From Devosia sp. MC521 (GTDB taxonomy: Bacteria > Pseudomonadota > Alphaproteobacteria > Rhizobiales > Devosiaceae), in NCBI RefSeq assembly GCF_014127105.1, contig NZ_CP059902.1:1893001-1957000 (forward strand): a stretch of 64,000 nucleotides of DNA, in the 5' to 3' direction. Under the pieces are notes generated by a model. The model made no database searches. It saw only the letters and a program-made list of their open reading frames with translations, and was not told the origin of the DNA. Made by a program: the position numbers and the translations under genes. Below are positions 46,356 to 54,933 of this stretch, piece after piece (within the stretch, counting starts at the first letter, position 1; each line of letters begins with the position of its first letter).

Positions 46356-47225
46356 ATGACTAAGACTAAATTGGCTTCGCACCTCGCATCAGCCGTCTCC
46401 AAACTCCCCCGCATCGCTGCGTTGCTTTTCGTATGCTGCACGCCTGTTGCCGCTCAACCCGAACCTGAGTTTTTTGATAGGCCTTACGTCTACGGCCAGT
46501 GGGAAATCGGCCGCAAAACCGATGAATCCAAACTGCGTTACTGCGTTGATCCACGAGACGGCGAATGGCAAGTCGCTGCGGCCATTGGCGAGGCTATCGC
46601 CAACGCGCTTCTGCTAGAACCCGTCGAAATCGTGGTCGAAAGCGATTTCGAAACCGAAGACATCACCCGCGTCTATCGCCATTTGCTGGAACAATGCAGC
46701 CTCTACATGGGCTTCAAACTCCTGCCCGAAGGCTATGATCCGTGGTCCATGCCAACGCGCGGCTTCTACGATGCAAAATATGCCTTCGTCACCGACGACC
46801 CGAACATAAAAAGCCTTCAAGATCTCGCGCCTAAGCAGATCATTGGCGCGGCCCTTGGCACAACGGGCCACGTCCGCTTAGCTAATTACAACAACGCGCA
46901 GGCCTCAGAGCGCCGCTGGCGAATTTTCCCAATCGGCACCAACCCTCTAGCGCTCGACGCTGTACTGTCTGGCTCCGTCGATGTCGCTCTCGTCTGGGAG
47001 CCATCCTTGTGGGCACTCCAGCACGCCGATGACAAATATAAAGCGCTCAGCGTACTCTCGTCTGCCCCCCTGCCCGAGACCTCACTGCCGGTCGGCGCAC
47101 TCATGCTGTCGAACGAAACTTTCCTGCGCAATTCCATCGACGAAGCCGTAGCGGCCCTCGTCAGCGATGGGACAATCGATGCCATTTTGGCTGAGTTCAA
47201 TTTCCCCGGTCAAGGTTCGCGCTAA
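46356..47225 (+). CDS. Quinoprotein-associated periplasmic binding protein 1 (XoxJ/MoxJ-like)
   Basis: Exported protein of 289 residues, signal peptide ending near VAAQ. The mature part LRYCVDPRDGEWQ and the ending DGTIDAILAEF fit the PQQ-dehydrogenase-associated family of solute-binding-like proteins. Such proteins (MoxJ/XoxJ) assist maturation or activity of the quinoprotein rather than classic uptake. It follows the dehydrogenase and overlaps the ATPase gene by one base. Confidence 0.82.
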   Translation: MTKTKLASHLASAVSKLPRIAALLFVCCTPVAAQPEPEFFDRPYVYGQWEIGRKTDESKLRYCVDPRDGEWQVAAAIGEAIANALLLEPVEIVVESDFETEDITRVYRHLLEQCSLYMGFKLLPEGYDPWSMPTRGFYDAKYAFVTDDPNIKSLQDLAPKQIIGAALGTTGHVRLANYNNAQASERRWRIFPIGTNPLALDAVLSGSVDVALVWEPSLWALQHADDKYKALSVLSSAPLPETSLPVGALMLSNETFLRNSIDEAVAALVSDGTIDAILAEFNFPGQGSR

Positions 47226-48211
47226 TGACATCATCTCAAGAGGGCATTCGCGTTGCCGACGTGAGCAAACGTTATGGCCGCACGCTGGCGCTTGACGGCG
47301 TCAGTTTCGAGGTGAAGCCACGCGAGCTCTTTGCGCTGCTTGGCCCCAATGGCGCTGGCAAAACCACGCTCATGCATATTTTAAGCACGGTTCTGCGCCC
47401 CGATAGCGGCACAGCGGAACTGGCAGGCCACAATGTGGTCACCGCACCGCTCGAAGCTCGCGACGCACTCGGCATCATCTTTCAGGAACCAAGCCTGGAT
47501 GATCGCCTGACCCTGCGCGAAAACCTCAATTTGCACGGCTTGGTCTTTGGCATTCCCCGCCGACATAGGCTCAACCGCATCAACGAAATGCTCGCACTGG
47601 TGGAGCTGACAGAATGGGCCGACAAGCCCGCCCGTGCACTCTCATCAGGCATGAAGCGACGCTTGGAAATTGCGCGCGCACTCATGCATGATTCAAAAAT
47701 CCTACTGCTGGACGAACCCACAGTGGGGCTTGATGCGCAAACGCGCGAGCGCATCTGGGGCTATATCCGCAAACTACAGGCCGATCGTGGCCTGACCGTT
47801 CTGGTTACAACCCACTATATTGAGGAAGTTGAGGCCTGCGACCGGGTCTGCATCATCGATCATGGCAAAGTGCTTGCGCTAGACACGCCCGATGCGCTGC
47901 GCGCGGCGCATGGCCAGCAAGTGCTGCATGTCACACCACGGTCCGAGGCGGATCGTGCCGCCATCCTGAGTCAATATGCGGACCGGTTGATCTCCCAAAC
48001 CCCCGTCGACGTGACGCTGCGGTCCGACGAGGCCTTTGTTGAGACCTTCCTTGGCGCCTACGGCACGAGAGTGTCAAACTTCGTCAATGCCATCCCAAGC
48101 CTTGAAACAGTGTTTTTGACTCTCACCGGACGCGAGTTGCGCGACCGGGCGGCGACCGCGCGTGAGCGCACAGCCGCCTTTGGCAAACGCGGCGGGGAGC
48201 ACACACGATGA
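47225..48211 (+). CDS. ABC-2 type ATP-binding protein, PedB-like
   Basis: ATPase of 328 residues. Walker A GPNGAGKTTLMHIL, Q-loop IFQEPSLDDRLT, signature LSSGMKRRLEIARAL, Walker B ILLLDEPTVGLDA, H-loop VTTHYIEEVE. DrrA-like exporter type with a C-terminal extension of about 90 residues. It overlaps the permease gene by four bases. In PQQ-alcohol loci of pseudomonads the matching gene is pedB. Confidence 0.88.
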   Translation: MTSSQEGIRVADVSKRYGRTLALDGVSFEVKPRELFALLGPNGAGKTTLMHILSTVLRPDSGTAELAGHNVVTAPLEARDALGIIFQEPSLDDRLTLRENLNLHGLVFGIPRRHRLNRINEMLALVELTEWADKPARALSSGMKRRLEIARALMHDSKILLLDEPTVGLDAQTRERIWGYIRKLQADRGLTVLVTTHYIEEVEACDRVCIIDHGKVLALDTPDALRAAHGQQVLHVTPRSEADRAAILSQYADRLISQTPVDVTLRSDEAFVETFLGAYGTRVSNFVNAIPSLETVFLTLTGRELRDRAATARERTAAFGKRGGEHTR

Positions 48212-49056
48212 GCATGCAAGAAAAGTCACTGCCAACACGCTACTCCTCGCGCTTCCTGATCCAGCTCAATGGGCTTTACGGCCTCTGGATGCGCGAGGTC
48301 ATGCGCGCCTTTCGCGATAAGGGACAATTGATCGGTGGCGTCAGTCGCCCGATCTTGTGGGTGCTGATCCTCGGCATTGGCCTCAACCCCTATTTCCGCG
48401 GTGAAGTGTATGGCTCGGTTACGTTTGTCGTACCCTTCACCTATCTCCAATTTATCTTTCCTGCCGTGGTCGCATTGAACATCATGTTCACCTCGGTCCA
48501 ATCAGCTGTCTCGGTCATTTGGGACCGGGAGTTCGGCTATCTTCGCGAAGTGATGGTGTCGCCACTCTCTCGTGCCACCGTGCTCTTGGGCAAAATCCTC
48601 GGTGGGGCAACGGTTGCCGTTCTTCATGGCTGCCTTGTGCTCATTCTCGCGCGCTTTGCCGACGTGACTCTTACCTTTCAGCAAACACTCCATGCCCTTG
48701 GTTTAATGTGTCTTTTAGCTTTCACATTAACAACACTTGGGGTTGTCATCGCCAATCGCATCCGCACCTTTGAAGGCTTCGGCATCTTCTCAAATGCGGT
48801 GATCTTGCCGCTGTATTTCCTCTCCAGCTCGATCTTCCCGCTCGACCCGGCCCTCTCCCAGGCACAAACCAAAATCACCTATCCTGAGTGGCTCGTGACC
48901 TTGGTGCAGTGGAACCCACTCACCTATGCGGTGGACGCTTTGCGTGGCGCGCTGATCAATTACAACCAGTTCGACCCGCTGATCGGCATTTCGATCCTTG
49001 TTGGCAGCGGCGCTGTGCTCTTCGCTATCGCACTCTATGACTTCAGCCGGAACTAG
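48208..49056 (+). CDS. ABC-2 type permease, PedC-like
   Basis: Inner-membrane protein of 282 residues with six membrane segments, typical of ABC-2 exporter permeases: WDREFGYLREVMVSPLSR and the C-terminal region LSSSIFPLDP. Forms an exporter with the preceding ATPase. In PQQ clusters the family is PedC; substrate unknown, possibly a toxic aldehyde or quinone-related compound (inference). Confidence 0.88.
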   Translation: MSMQEKSLPTRYSSRFLIQLNGLYGLWMREVMRAFRDKGQLIGGVSRPILWVLILGIGLNPYFRGEVYGSVTFVVPFTYLQFIFPAVVALNIMFTSVQSAVSVIWDREFGYLREVMVSPLSRATVLLGKILGGATVAVLHGCLVLILARFADVTLTFQQTLHALGLMCLLAFTLTTLGVVIANRIRTFEGFGIFSNAVILPLYFLSSSIFPLDPALSQAQTKITYPEWLVTLVQWNPLTYAVDALRGALINYNQFDPLIGISILVGSGAVLFAIALYDFSRN

Positions 49057-49061
49057 CCGCC

Positions 49062-49871
49062 ATGTCTCGCTATAAGCGTGCGCTGCAAACATTCGGCCCA
49101 GTCACCGCAGTGGTCGCTCTTCTTGTCGGCGTATCAACGCTACCGCCAGACACCTCTCTGCGCGACATTCAAAACGTCGGCACCCTAAGAGCCTGCGTTC
49201 CCACCAACTATCCGCCGCTGGTCACGAATGATCCAGCTGCGCCCGGCGTCGATATTGAAATCCTCAGCGCCGTGTCGGCGAAGCTAAATGTAACGCTGGT
49301 CTTGAGTCCCAGCGCTGAGATGGGCCGTGACTTCAATCCACTGAATTGGAACCTCAACCGCGCGAAGTGCCAGATCGTAGCGGGCGGCGTGGTTGCGTCT
49401 AGCCAAACACGGTCCTTCCTCGAAACTTCGCCCTCTTATGCGCAAACCGGTTGGGCGATCGTTTCCAAGGAGCCACTGCCTACGCTTGAGGGCAAAACCC
49501 TTGGTGCCCTAACCCTGGTCTCTGGCCTCAACCGCATCGAGTTGGCAGGCTATCTCCGCAATCAGCAAAGCACTGTGCGCGTTGTTCCCACCGAGGCGGC
49601 CTTCGCGGACAACATCAATAGTGGCACTTTTGATGGCGGTGTCACTGAGGCACTTCTCGCCAGCCAACTGGCGACCGAAAACAATTGGCATGTGGCACCA
49701 GTCTCAGATGCGCTCGCCAGCTACCCGATCGTTCTCGGCTTGTGGAAGGGTGATCTCACGCTCAAGCATCAGGTCGATGCAGCGATCTTGGATATGAAGG
49801 CCGATGGCACGATGGATGCCATTTTGGCCAAATATGGCGTCAATCAACAAACCACCGGTGCGTCTCTCTAA
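49062..49871 (+). CDS. Quinoprotein-associated periplasmic binding protein 2
   Basis: Protein of 269 residues with an N-terminal membrane anchor or uncleaved signal (GPVTAVVALLVGVSTLPP). Family 3 (amino-acid-type) binding fold: VGTLRACVPTNYPPLVTNDP near residue 40, ending MKADGTMDAILAKYGV. It has the same fold as the gene at 46356 but is clearly diverged. It starts five bases after the permease. Confidence 0.8.
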   Translation: MSRYKRALQTFGPVTAVVALLVGVSTLPPDTSLRDIQNVGTLRACVPTNYPPLVTNDPAAPGVDIEILSAVSAKLNVTLVLSPSAEMGRDFNPLNWNLNRAKCQIVAGGVVASSQTRSFLETSPSYAQTGWAIVSKEPLPTLEGKTLGALTLVSGLNRIELAGYLRNQQSTVRVVPTEAAFADNINSGTFDGGVTEALLASQLATENNWHVAPVSDALASYPIVLGLWKGDLTLKHQVDAAILDMKADGTMDAILAKYGVNQQTTGASL

Positions 49872-49886
49872 AACGAGACGCTCCGG

Positions 49887-50495
49887 TCACGTCCCCACAA
49901 CAAAACTGACGACGGCGTTCCACGCTGGAGACAGCAGAAAACGCGTCACCCCGAGGGCCGTGATAGCAAACAGCACCCAACTGCTGATCAGCGTCATGCG
50001 GTCAGAAAGCTGCGCCCCAAAAATCTGGAGGAGAAATCGCCCGGCCAAGCTCGGCAGCGGGAGAAGCGCCAGAACAGCCATCGCCAAATAAATCCGTGCC
50101 GCAGTGCGCAAAAACGCTGCAATCGTAATGCCGGCCGTGTGAGGCAATGAGAGCAAGACCGGGGTGATTAGCTGCATCGCCAGCCAAGCCAGCGCCACCA
50201 TGGTCAGACTGCCGCACAGTGTCAGCAGGACCAAAGCAAACTTGCCGGATTTGAGCTCGTGCCCATTGACGACAACGGGCTTGGACCACCCAAACCCCGT
50301 CAAGACGAGCGCTAACAGGCCCGGCAAATCCGTATGCACAGCGGGGTTGAGCGTAGTACGCCCGTCATAGCGCGGACCCTTGTCGCCCAATTTGACGGCA
50401 AGATAGGCGACCGCAAATCCTTGGATTGGAAATGCGATCAGCGCAGCGATAATCCGCACAGCAATGAGCTGCAGGTTCAGTTCCCAAGCAATCAT
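49887..50495 (-). CDS. M50-like membrane protein without HExxH (inactive protease homologue)
   Basis: Membrane protein of 202 residues with about four or five segments. Its order matches site-2-protease-like M50 proteins: YLAVKLGDKGPRYDGRTTLN, PAVHTDLPG and GFGWSKPVVVN. The position where HExxH should be reads QGFAV (residues 25-29), so the zinc site is lost and it should be catalytically dead. It lies 42 bases behind the cytochrome c gene, on the same strand, and is convergent to the PQQ operon. A scaffold or maturation role is possible; function unknown. Confidence 0.75.
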   Translation of the reverse strand: MIAWELNLQLIAVRIIAALIAFPIQGFAVAYLAVKLGDKGPRYDGRTTLNPAVHTDLPGLLALVLTGFGWSKPVVVNGHELKSGKFALVLLTLCGSLTMVALAWLAMQLITPVLLSLPHTAGITIAAFLRTAARIYLAMAVLALLPLPSLAGRFLLQIFGAQLSDRMTLISSWVLFAITALGVTRFLLSPAWNAVVSFVVGT

Positions 50496-50537
50496 ATTCT
50501 GGTCTGCCTACAGCCCAAGGATCGTCGCGGTCTTGGC

Positions 50538-51032
50538 TTACTTCTGCATCACCAGTTCATATAGCGCGTCGCTATTTGCTGGCAGGTCCATGCCATCCTT
50601 ATAGCCATTCACCTTGAGGATATAGGCCATTAGATCAGCATAGATTGCTGGCGCATAACGCCCGGGCGAGCTTGGCGGCATCGTGCCGACCATGACGTCG
50701 AACAGTGCGCCGGCAGGACCGCCGTCCGCATATTTCTCGTCAAAGCTTGGGCCACGCAGGACCGGACCACCGAGGAGACCGCCCTTGAGATCGTCGCCGT
50801 GGCACTCGGCGCAATCTGCTTCATACTTCTTCTTACCGCGCGTTGCCTGCGCTTCAGAATAGCTAACGGGGCGCTCTGCTTGCGCAACGAGAATACGGTC
50901 AACGCTCACTTCGGTTGTAGCCGGGGCTGGCTTCAGGCTGGCGGGGGACCAGGCTGTAAGCAGTACGGCAGCGGAAGCGGCGATCCCAACGCCGACAACT
51001 CGACGCAAAATGCTTGATGATCCAATAGTCAA
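50538..51032 (-). CDS. c-type cytochrome, probable electron acceptor of PQQ dehydrogenase
   Basis: Exported class I cytochrome c of 164 residues. N-terminal membrane or signal segment (VVGVGIAASAAVLLTAWSP), one haem-binding CAECH (Cys 74, Cys 77, His 78), and a distal ligand Met in GTMPPSSPG (Met about 118). It is transcribed toward the PQQ dehydrogenase operon. Periplasmic quinoproteins pass electrons to such dedicated cytochromes, so it is the likely partner. Confidence 0.88.
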   Translation of the reverse strand: MTIGSSSILRRVVGVGIAASAAVLLTAWSPASLKPAPATTEVSVDRILVAQAERPVSYSEAQATRGKKKYEADCAECHGDDLKGGLLGGPVLRGPSFDEKYADGGPAGALFDVMVGTMPPSSPGRYAPAIYADLMAYILKVNGYKDGMDLPANSDALYELVMQK

Positions 51033-51321
51033 AACAACCTCCCTAGTCTGTGCAACCCGTCCTGACGAAGCGCTGCCCGGTTAGACTAGAATGGTAGTTT
51101 GCCTATGTCGAGCAATGTTTTAGCGAATTCTTTCTGCTGCGCCACAGGCATTTGAATTTATCACCCCCCCGTCCCGGCCGATTAATATGAACCCCATGGG
51201 CAAGGCCGATTGAACGAGGATCATCGATCCGAGTTAGGAGGTTCTTACTGCCGCGGGCGACCCGACCCAGCCCGAAATCGCCGCAACCGACCACTCGGCC
51301 TCCCTATCGCCCTGCCCCTAT
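51033..51321. other. Intergenic region between cytochrome c and sugar operon
   Basis: About 290 bases with no gene recognised. Contains the cytochrome c promoter region and the end of the nine-gene minus-strand operon. Confidence 0.45.
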
Positions 51322-52185
51322 TCAATTACCGGGATCGATGACTTTATAAAGCCCGGAGTGGTCCTTTTCTCCCAGCCCTTGCGCAATGGCGCTGTTCATC
51401 AGCTGATGTAGGCTCGCGGAATGCGGCAGGAACAGATCAAGCGCTTTGGCGACGTCCAGAGCCAGGCCAATGTCCTTGCGATGCAGCCGAATACGGAAAC
51501 CGGGGTCAAAGGCTTCCCTAATCATCCGGTCGCCATGCACCTCCAATATGCGCGACGAGGCAAACCCGCCCATGAGAGCGTCGCGGACCTTTGCGGGATC
51601 AGCCCCCGCAGCCTTTGCAAGCGCAAGCCCTTCTGCAACGGCCTCGATCGTGAGGCCAACAATGATTTGGTTGGCGACTTTAGCGGTCTGGCCGGAGCCG
51701 ACGTCGCCGATATGGGTGATGTTTTTGCCCATAAGCTCAAACAAAGGACGGGCGCGCGCGAAATCGCTGGTCGTGCCACCGACCATGATCGTCAACGAAG
51801 CCGCCTTCGCGCCGACTTCGCCGCCTGACACTGGCGCATCAAGATAGCCTGCTCCAAGAGCGGCGATCCGTGAGGCAAATTCCTTGGTTGCCACCGGTGA
51901 AATCGAGCTCATATCAATGACGAGCTTGCCCGGCGACAGAGACGACGCCACGCCATCTTCGCCAAACAGAACCGCTTCAACATCTGGCGTATCCGGCAGC
52001 ATCAGGATGACAGTGTCGGAAGCGGCAGCCACTGCTGAAGCGCTTTGCAAGGCGATTGCACCGGCCTCCACAAGATGCTCCGACACCTCTTTCACCCTAT
52101 GGAGATAGAGCGTGTGACCCGCAGCAATGAGGTGCCCAGCCATGGGCCGCCCCATGACCCCAAGACCAATAAAACCGATCTTCAT
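51322..52185 (-). CDS. Tartronate-semialdehyde reductase-type dehydrogenase (GarR/GlxR-like)
   Basis: Beta-hydroxyacid dehydrogenase of 287 residues; I start at 52185 with GGAG upstream rather than at 52212. It begins MKIGFIGLGVMGRPMAGHLI (NAD(P) site), with the substrate motif APVSGGEVGA and the catalytic Lys in SGQTAKVANQI. Converts tartronate semialdehyde to glycerate in related pathways. Overlaps the hydroxypyruvate-isomerase gene by four bases, so the two steps are linked. Last gene of the operon. Confidence 0.9.
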   Translation of the reverse strand: MKIGFIGLGVMGRPMAGHLIAAGHTLYLHRVKEVSEHLVEAGAIALQSASAVAAASDTVILMLPDTPDVEAVLFGEDGVASSLSPGKLVIDMSSISPVATKEFASRIAALGAGYLDAPVSGGEVGAKAASLTIMVGGTTSDFARARPLFELMGKNITHIGDVGSGQTAKVANQIIVGLTIEAVAEGLALAKAAGADPAKVRDALMGGFASSRILEVHGDRMIREAFDPGFRIRLHRKDIGLALDVAKALDLFLPHSASLHQLMNSAIAQGLGEKDHSGLYKVIDPGN

Positions 52186-52967
52186 ACTCTGCTGCTCCAC
52201 TCTGTAAACCATCCCAAACCGGCGCTCGTACCTGCTTTGGGCTTGTATTCAGCACCAACCCAGCCGCTGTAACCTGCATCGTCTAGCGCTCTGAAAATAT
52301 TGGGGTAATTGATCTCGCCCGTACCGGGTTCATGGCGGCCCGGATTGTCGGCTACCTGGACGTGAGCAATCCGGGACTGCAAGCGCTTAAAGCCCGGGAT
52401 CAAATCCCCCTGCACGATCTGCATGTGATAGAAATCATACTGTAGATAGAGGTTGTCATGCCCAACGGCATTGGCGATCCTCTCATAGTCAACGGTGGAG
52501 TTGATGAGAAAACCGGGAATGTCGCGGGTATTGATCGGCTCGAGTAGGAGCTTGATACCGGCGGACGAAAGGCGCGGTGCTGCGTAGCGGAGATTGTCGA
52601 TGAGCACGGCTTCCAGCTCGTCCCGCGCCATGCCAGTCGGCGCAATCCCAGCCAAGCAATTGAGCTGCGTGCAGCCCGTCGCCTGTGCGTAGATAATGGC
52701 CCGATCAACGCCCTCGCGGAACTCTGCAATTCGGTCTGGGTGGCAGCCGATACCGCGTTCGCCTCCGCCCCAATCGCCCGCTGGCAAATTGAACAGCGCC
52801 TGCGTTAAACCATGGGCTTCCAGCTGAGCCTTGATGTCTTCCGGCTTGTGCTCATAAGCCCCCACATATTCGACCGCTTCAAAGCCATCAGTCGCCGACG
52901 CCGCAAATCGCTCCATAAATGGCAATTCGCCATAGAGCATCGACAGGTTTGCAGAAAATCTTGGCAT
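52182..52967 (-). CDS. hyi: Hydroxypyruvate isomerase family protein
   Basis: TIM-barrel isomerase of 261 residues: N-terminus PRFSANLSMLYGELPFMERF, then LFNLPAGDWGGGERGI, LLEPINTRDIPGFLI, YDFYHMQI and VGAEYKPKAGTSAGLGW. These match Hyi/OtnI, which interconvert hydroxypyruvate and tartronate semialdehyde or related keto-sugar acids. It is followed by the GarR/GlxR-like reductase, a matching pair. Confidence 0.9.
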   Translation of the reverse strand: MPRFSANLSMLYGELPFMERFAASATDGFEAVEYVGAYEHKPEDIKAQLEAHGLTQALFNLPAGDWGGGERGIGCHPDRIAEFREGVDRAIIYAQATGCTQLNCLAGIAPTGMARDELEAVLIDNLRYAAPRLSSAGIKLLLEPINTRDIPGFLINSTVDYERIANAVGHDNLYLQYDFYHMQIVQGDLIPGFKRLQSRIAHVQVADNPGRHEPGTGEINYPNIFRALDDAGYSGWVGAEYKPKAGTSAGLGWFTEWSSRV

Positions 52968-52968
52968 G

Positions 52969-53886
52969 TTAGGCGTCCTTCAACGGCCCTGGATAAGGGA
53001 TAAACTCGCCGCCACGGCAAGATTTCAAATAGTTCAAAGCGTGGACCTGACCGACCATTTCCAACTCGTCGCGATAGACCGGATCGTGCCAACCTTCGAT
53101 ATCGATTGCGCCTGTGTAGCCCGCCAGACGCAGCTCGGAGATGACATCGCTCCAATTGGTGTCACCAAAGCCCGGCGTCCGCATCCAGACCGCTTTTTCT
53201 TTGCCGCCAAAGCCGTGCTTTTTGATCACATCCCAGCGAATGGTCGCGTCCTTGCCATGGACATGGAAGAACTTGTGGCCCCACTCGCGGATCTGCGGGA
53301 TTGGATCAATGAGATAGGCCATCTGGTGGCACGGTTCCCATTCGAGCCCCAGATTGTCTTCCGGCAACTCATTGAACATCATCGACCAAGCATCGAGATT
53401 ATGGGCGATGTTCCAATCCCCGGTCTGCCAATTGCCGCCATTCATAGCGCAGTTCTCAAAGGCAATCCGGACACCCTTGTCCGCAGCGCGTTTAGACAGC
53501 TCCCCCCAGACTTTCTTAAACTGAGGCAAGCTCTCCTCGATTGGTCTGCCGCGAACACGACCGGTGAAGCCTGCGATGCAGGTCGCGCCGAAATGGTGCG
53601 CGTTATCAATCAGCATTTCCCAGCCGCGCAGCGTTTCGACATCCTTCTCGCGATCTTCGAGCGGATTGCCGAACATGCCCAAGGTCGAAATGGTAACATC
53701 ACGATCACCGATGACATCCTTGAGGCGCTTTGCCAGCTCCGGCAAATCCTTATTCACGGTCTGCCAGAAATAGGGCTCGATGCTCTCAAAACCATGCGGC
53801 AGGATTTTTTGCAGATAGCCAGCGGGATCGGGCTCATGGCCGCGGATCATGGTGCCGATACGAATTGCTTTGGGGTCAATAGCCAT
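52969..53886 (-). CDS. Sugar phosphate isomerase/epimerase (TIM barrel)
   Basis: Protein of 305 residues of the AP endonuclease 2-like superfamily: VTISTLGMFGNPL, VRIAFENCAMNGG, GLEWEPCHQMAYLIDP, KFFHVHGKDA and GAIDIEGWHDP. Catalyses isomerisation or epimerisation of a sugar or keto-sugar; exact substrate unknown. Lies between the Gfo/Idh/MocA gene and hyi in a closely spaced operon. Confidence 0.88.
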   Translation of the reverse strand: MAIDPKAIRIGTMIRGHEPDPAGYLQKILPHGFESIEPYFWQTVNKDLPELAKRLKDVIGDRDVTISTLGMFGNPLEDREKDVETLRGWEMLIDNAHHFGATCIAGFTGRVRGRPIEESLPQFKKVWGELSKRAADKGVRIAFENCAMNGGNWQTGDWNIAHNLDAWSMMFNELPEDNLGLEWEPCHQMAYLIDPIPQIREWGHKFFHVHGKDATIRWDVIKKHGFGGKEKAVWMRTPGFGDTNWSDVISELRLAGYTGAIDIEGWHDPVYRDELEMVGQVHALNYLKSCRGGEFIPYPGPLKDA

Positions 53887-53897
53887 AGTGAATTCCT

Positions 53898-54929
53898 CTA
53901 AATATGTATTTCGACGCGACGGCCAAGCGTCGAGCTATCGATGGCACCGAGCACCATGGCGAGGCTTTTGATATTCTCGCTGCCGACGGTTTCGGGCAAA
54001 GGCCCGCCGCGGGTGGCGGCTAGGAAATCTGTAATGACCCCAAGGTGCCCACCGATACGATCCGCAGGATCAAGCGCCGGGATTTCAAGCATGGCCGTGT
54101 CTGGCAGCAACTGCCCACTCACATGCGCGTTCGAGCGTGCCGCGCGAATATCATCGGCACCATCCCAGACAATGCTGCCCTCGGTTCCGGTTATGCGCCA
54201 GTAGCTCTCCCAAGATGTCCTTAACCCCGGCGCCGCCCATGAGCCGCGATAGGTCATGACCGCCCCACCAGCGAAATGAAAACTGGCGAAGGCAGAGGCA
54301 TCACGCTCATACCATGAGCCCGCCGGGTTCCACTCTTCGGCATAGGCCGAGGAGGCAATGTCACCGATGACGTAGCGCGCCGCATCAAATGTGTGGACCG
54401 CCATGTCGAGCAGCAGAACGTGAGGCATTTGCTCGCGGAAACCACCGAAATGGGGATCAAGGAAGAAGTCACAATGCACCCCCGTCACCTCCCCAATAGC
54501 CCCCGAAGCCACGAGGCGATGAATGCGGCGGAGCTGTGCGAGATAGCGGCGGTTTTGAATAACGACGTGCAGCCGATCTGCGGCCTTGGCGCGCGCCACC
54601 AGATCCCTCGCCTGCTCTAGCGTTTCAGCCATCGGCTTTTCAGACAAGACATGGGCCCCGGCGGCGAGCGCAGCACTGACGATGTCGTGACGAACCGCGG
54701 GAATGGCGACGTCAAAAACAATCTCCGGCGCCAATCTGGACAACATGGCGGGAAGATCCGTCCCGATTTCGGGATTGATATTGCGCTCTTTGGCACGCGC
54801 TTCCGCATTGGCGGGATTGATGTCGACAATGCCGACGATGTCAACACCGCCAACGGTTTTGATGGCTTCGAGCCACTTGCGGCTCATTGCGCCAGCGCCA
54901 GTAAGGACAGCGCGTTGATTGATGGTCAT
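53898..54929 (-). CDS. Gfo/Idh/MocA family oxidoreductase
   Basis: Sugar/inositol dehydrogenase-like protein of 343 residues; start at 54929 chosen because the longer frame from 54995 enters the upstream ATPase gene. Rossmann motif LTGAGAMSRKWLEAI, then HVLSEKPMAETLEQA (the EKP motif of the family) and a C-terminal alpha/beta domain with LDMAVHTFDAARYVIGD. Oxidises a sugar hydroxyl with NAD(P). Part of the nine-gene operon. Confidence 0.9.
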   Translation of the reverse strand: MTINQRAVLTGAGAMSRKWLEAIKTVGGVDIVGIVDINPANAEARAKERNINPEIGTDLPAMLSRLAPEIVFDVAIPAVRHDIVSAALAAGAHVLSEKPMAETLEQARDLVARAKAADRLHVVIQNRRYLAQLRRIHRLVASGAIGEVTGVHCDFFLDPHFGGFREQMPHVLLLDMAVHTFDAARYVIGDIASSAYAEEWNPAGSWYERDASAFASFHFAGGAVMTYRGSWAAPGLRTSWESYWRITGTEGSIVWDGADDIRAARSNAHVSGQLLPDTAMLEIPALDPADRIGGHLGVITDFLAATRGGPLPETVGSENIKSLAMVLGAIDSSTLGRRVEIHI

Positions 54930-54933
54930 GAAA

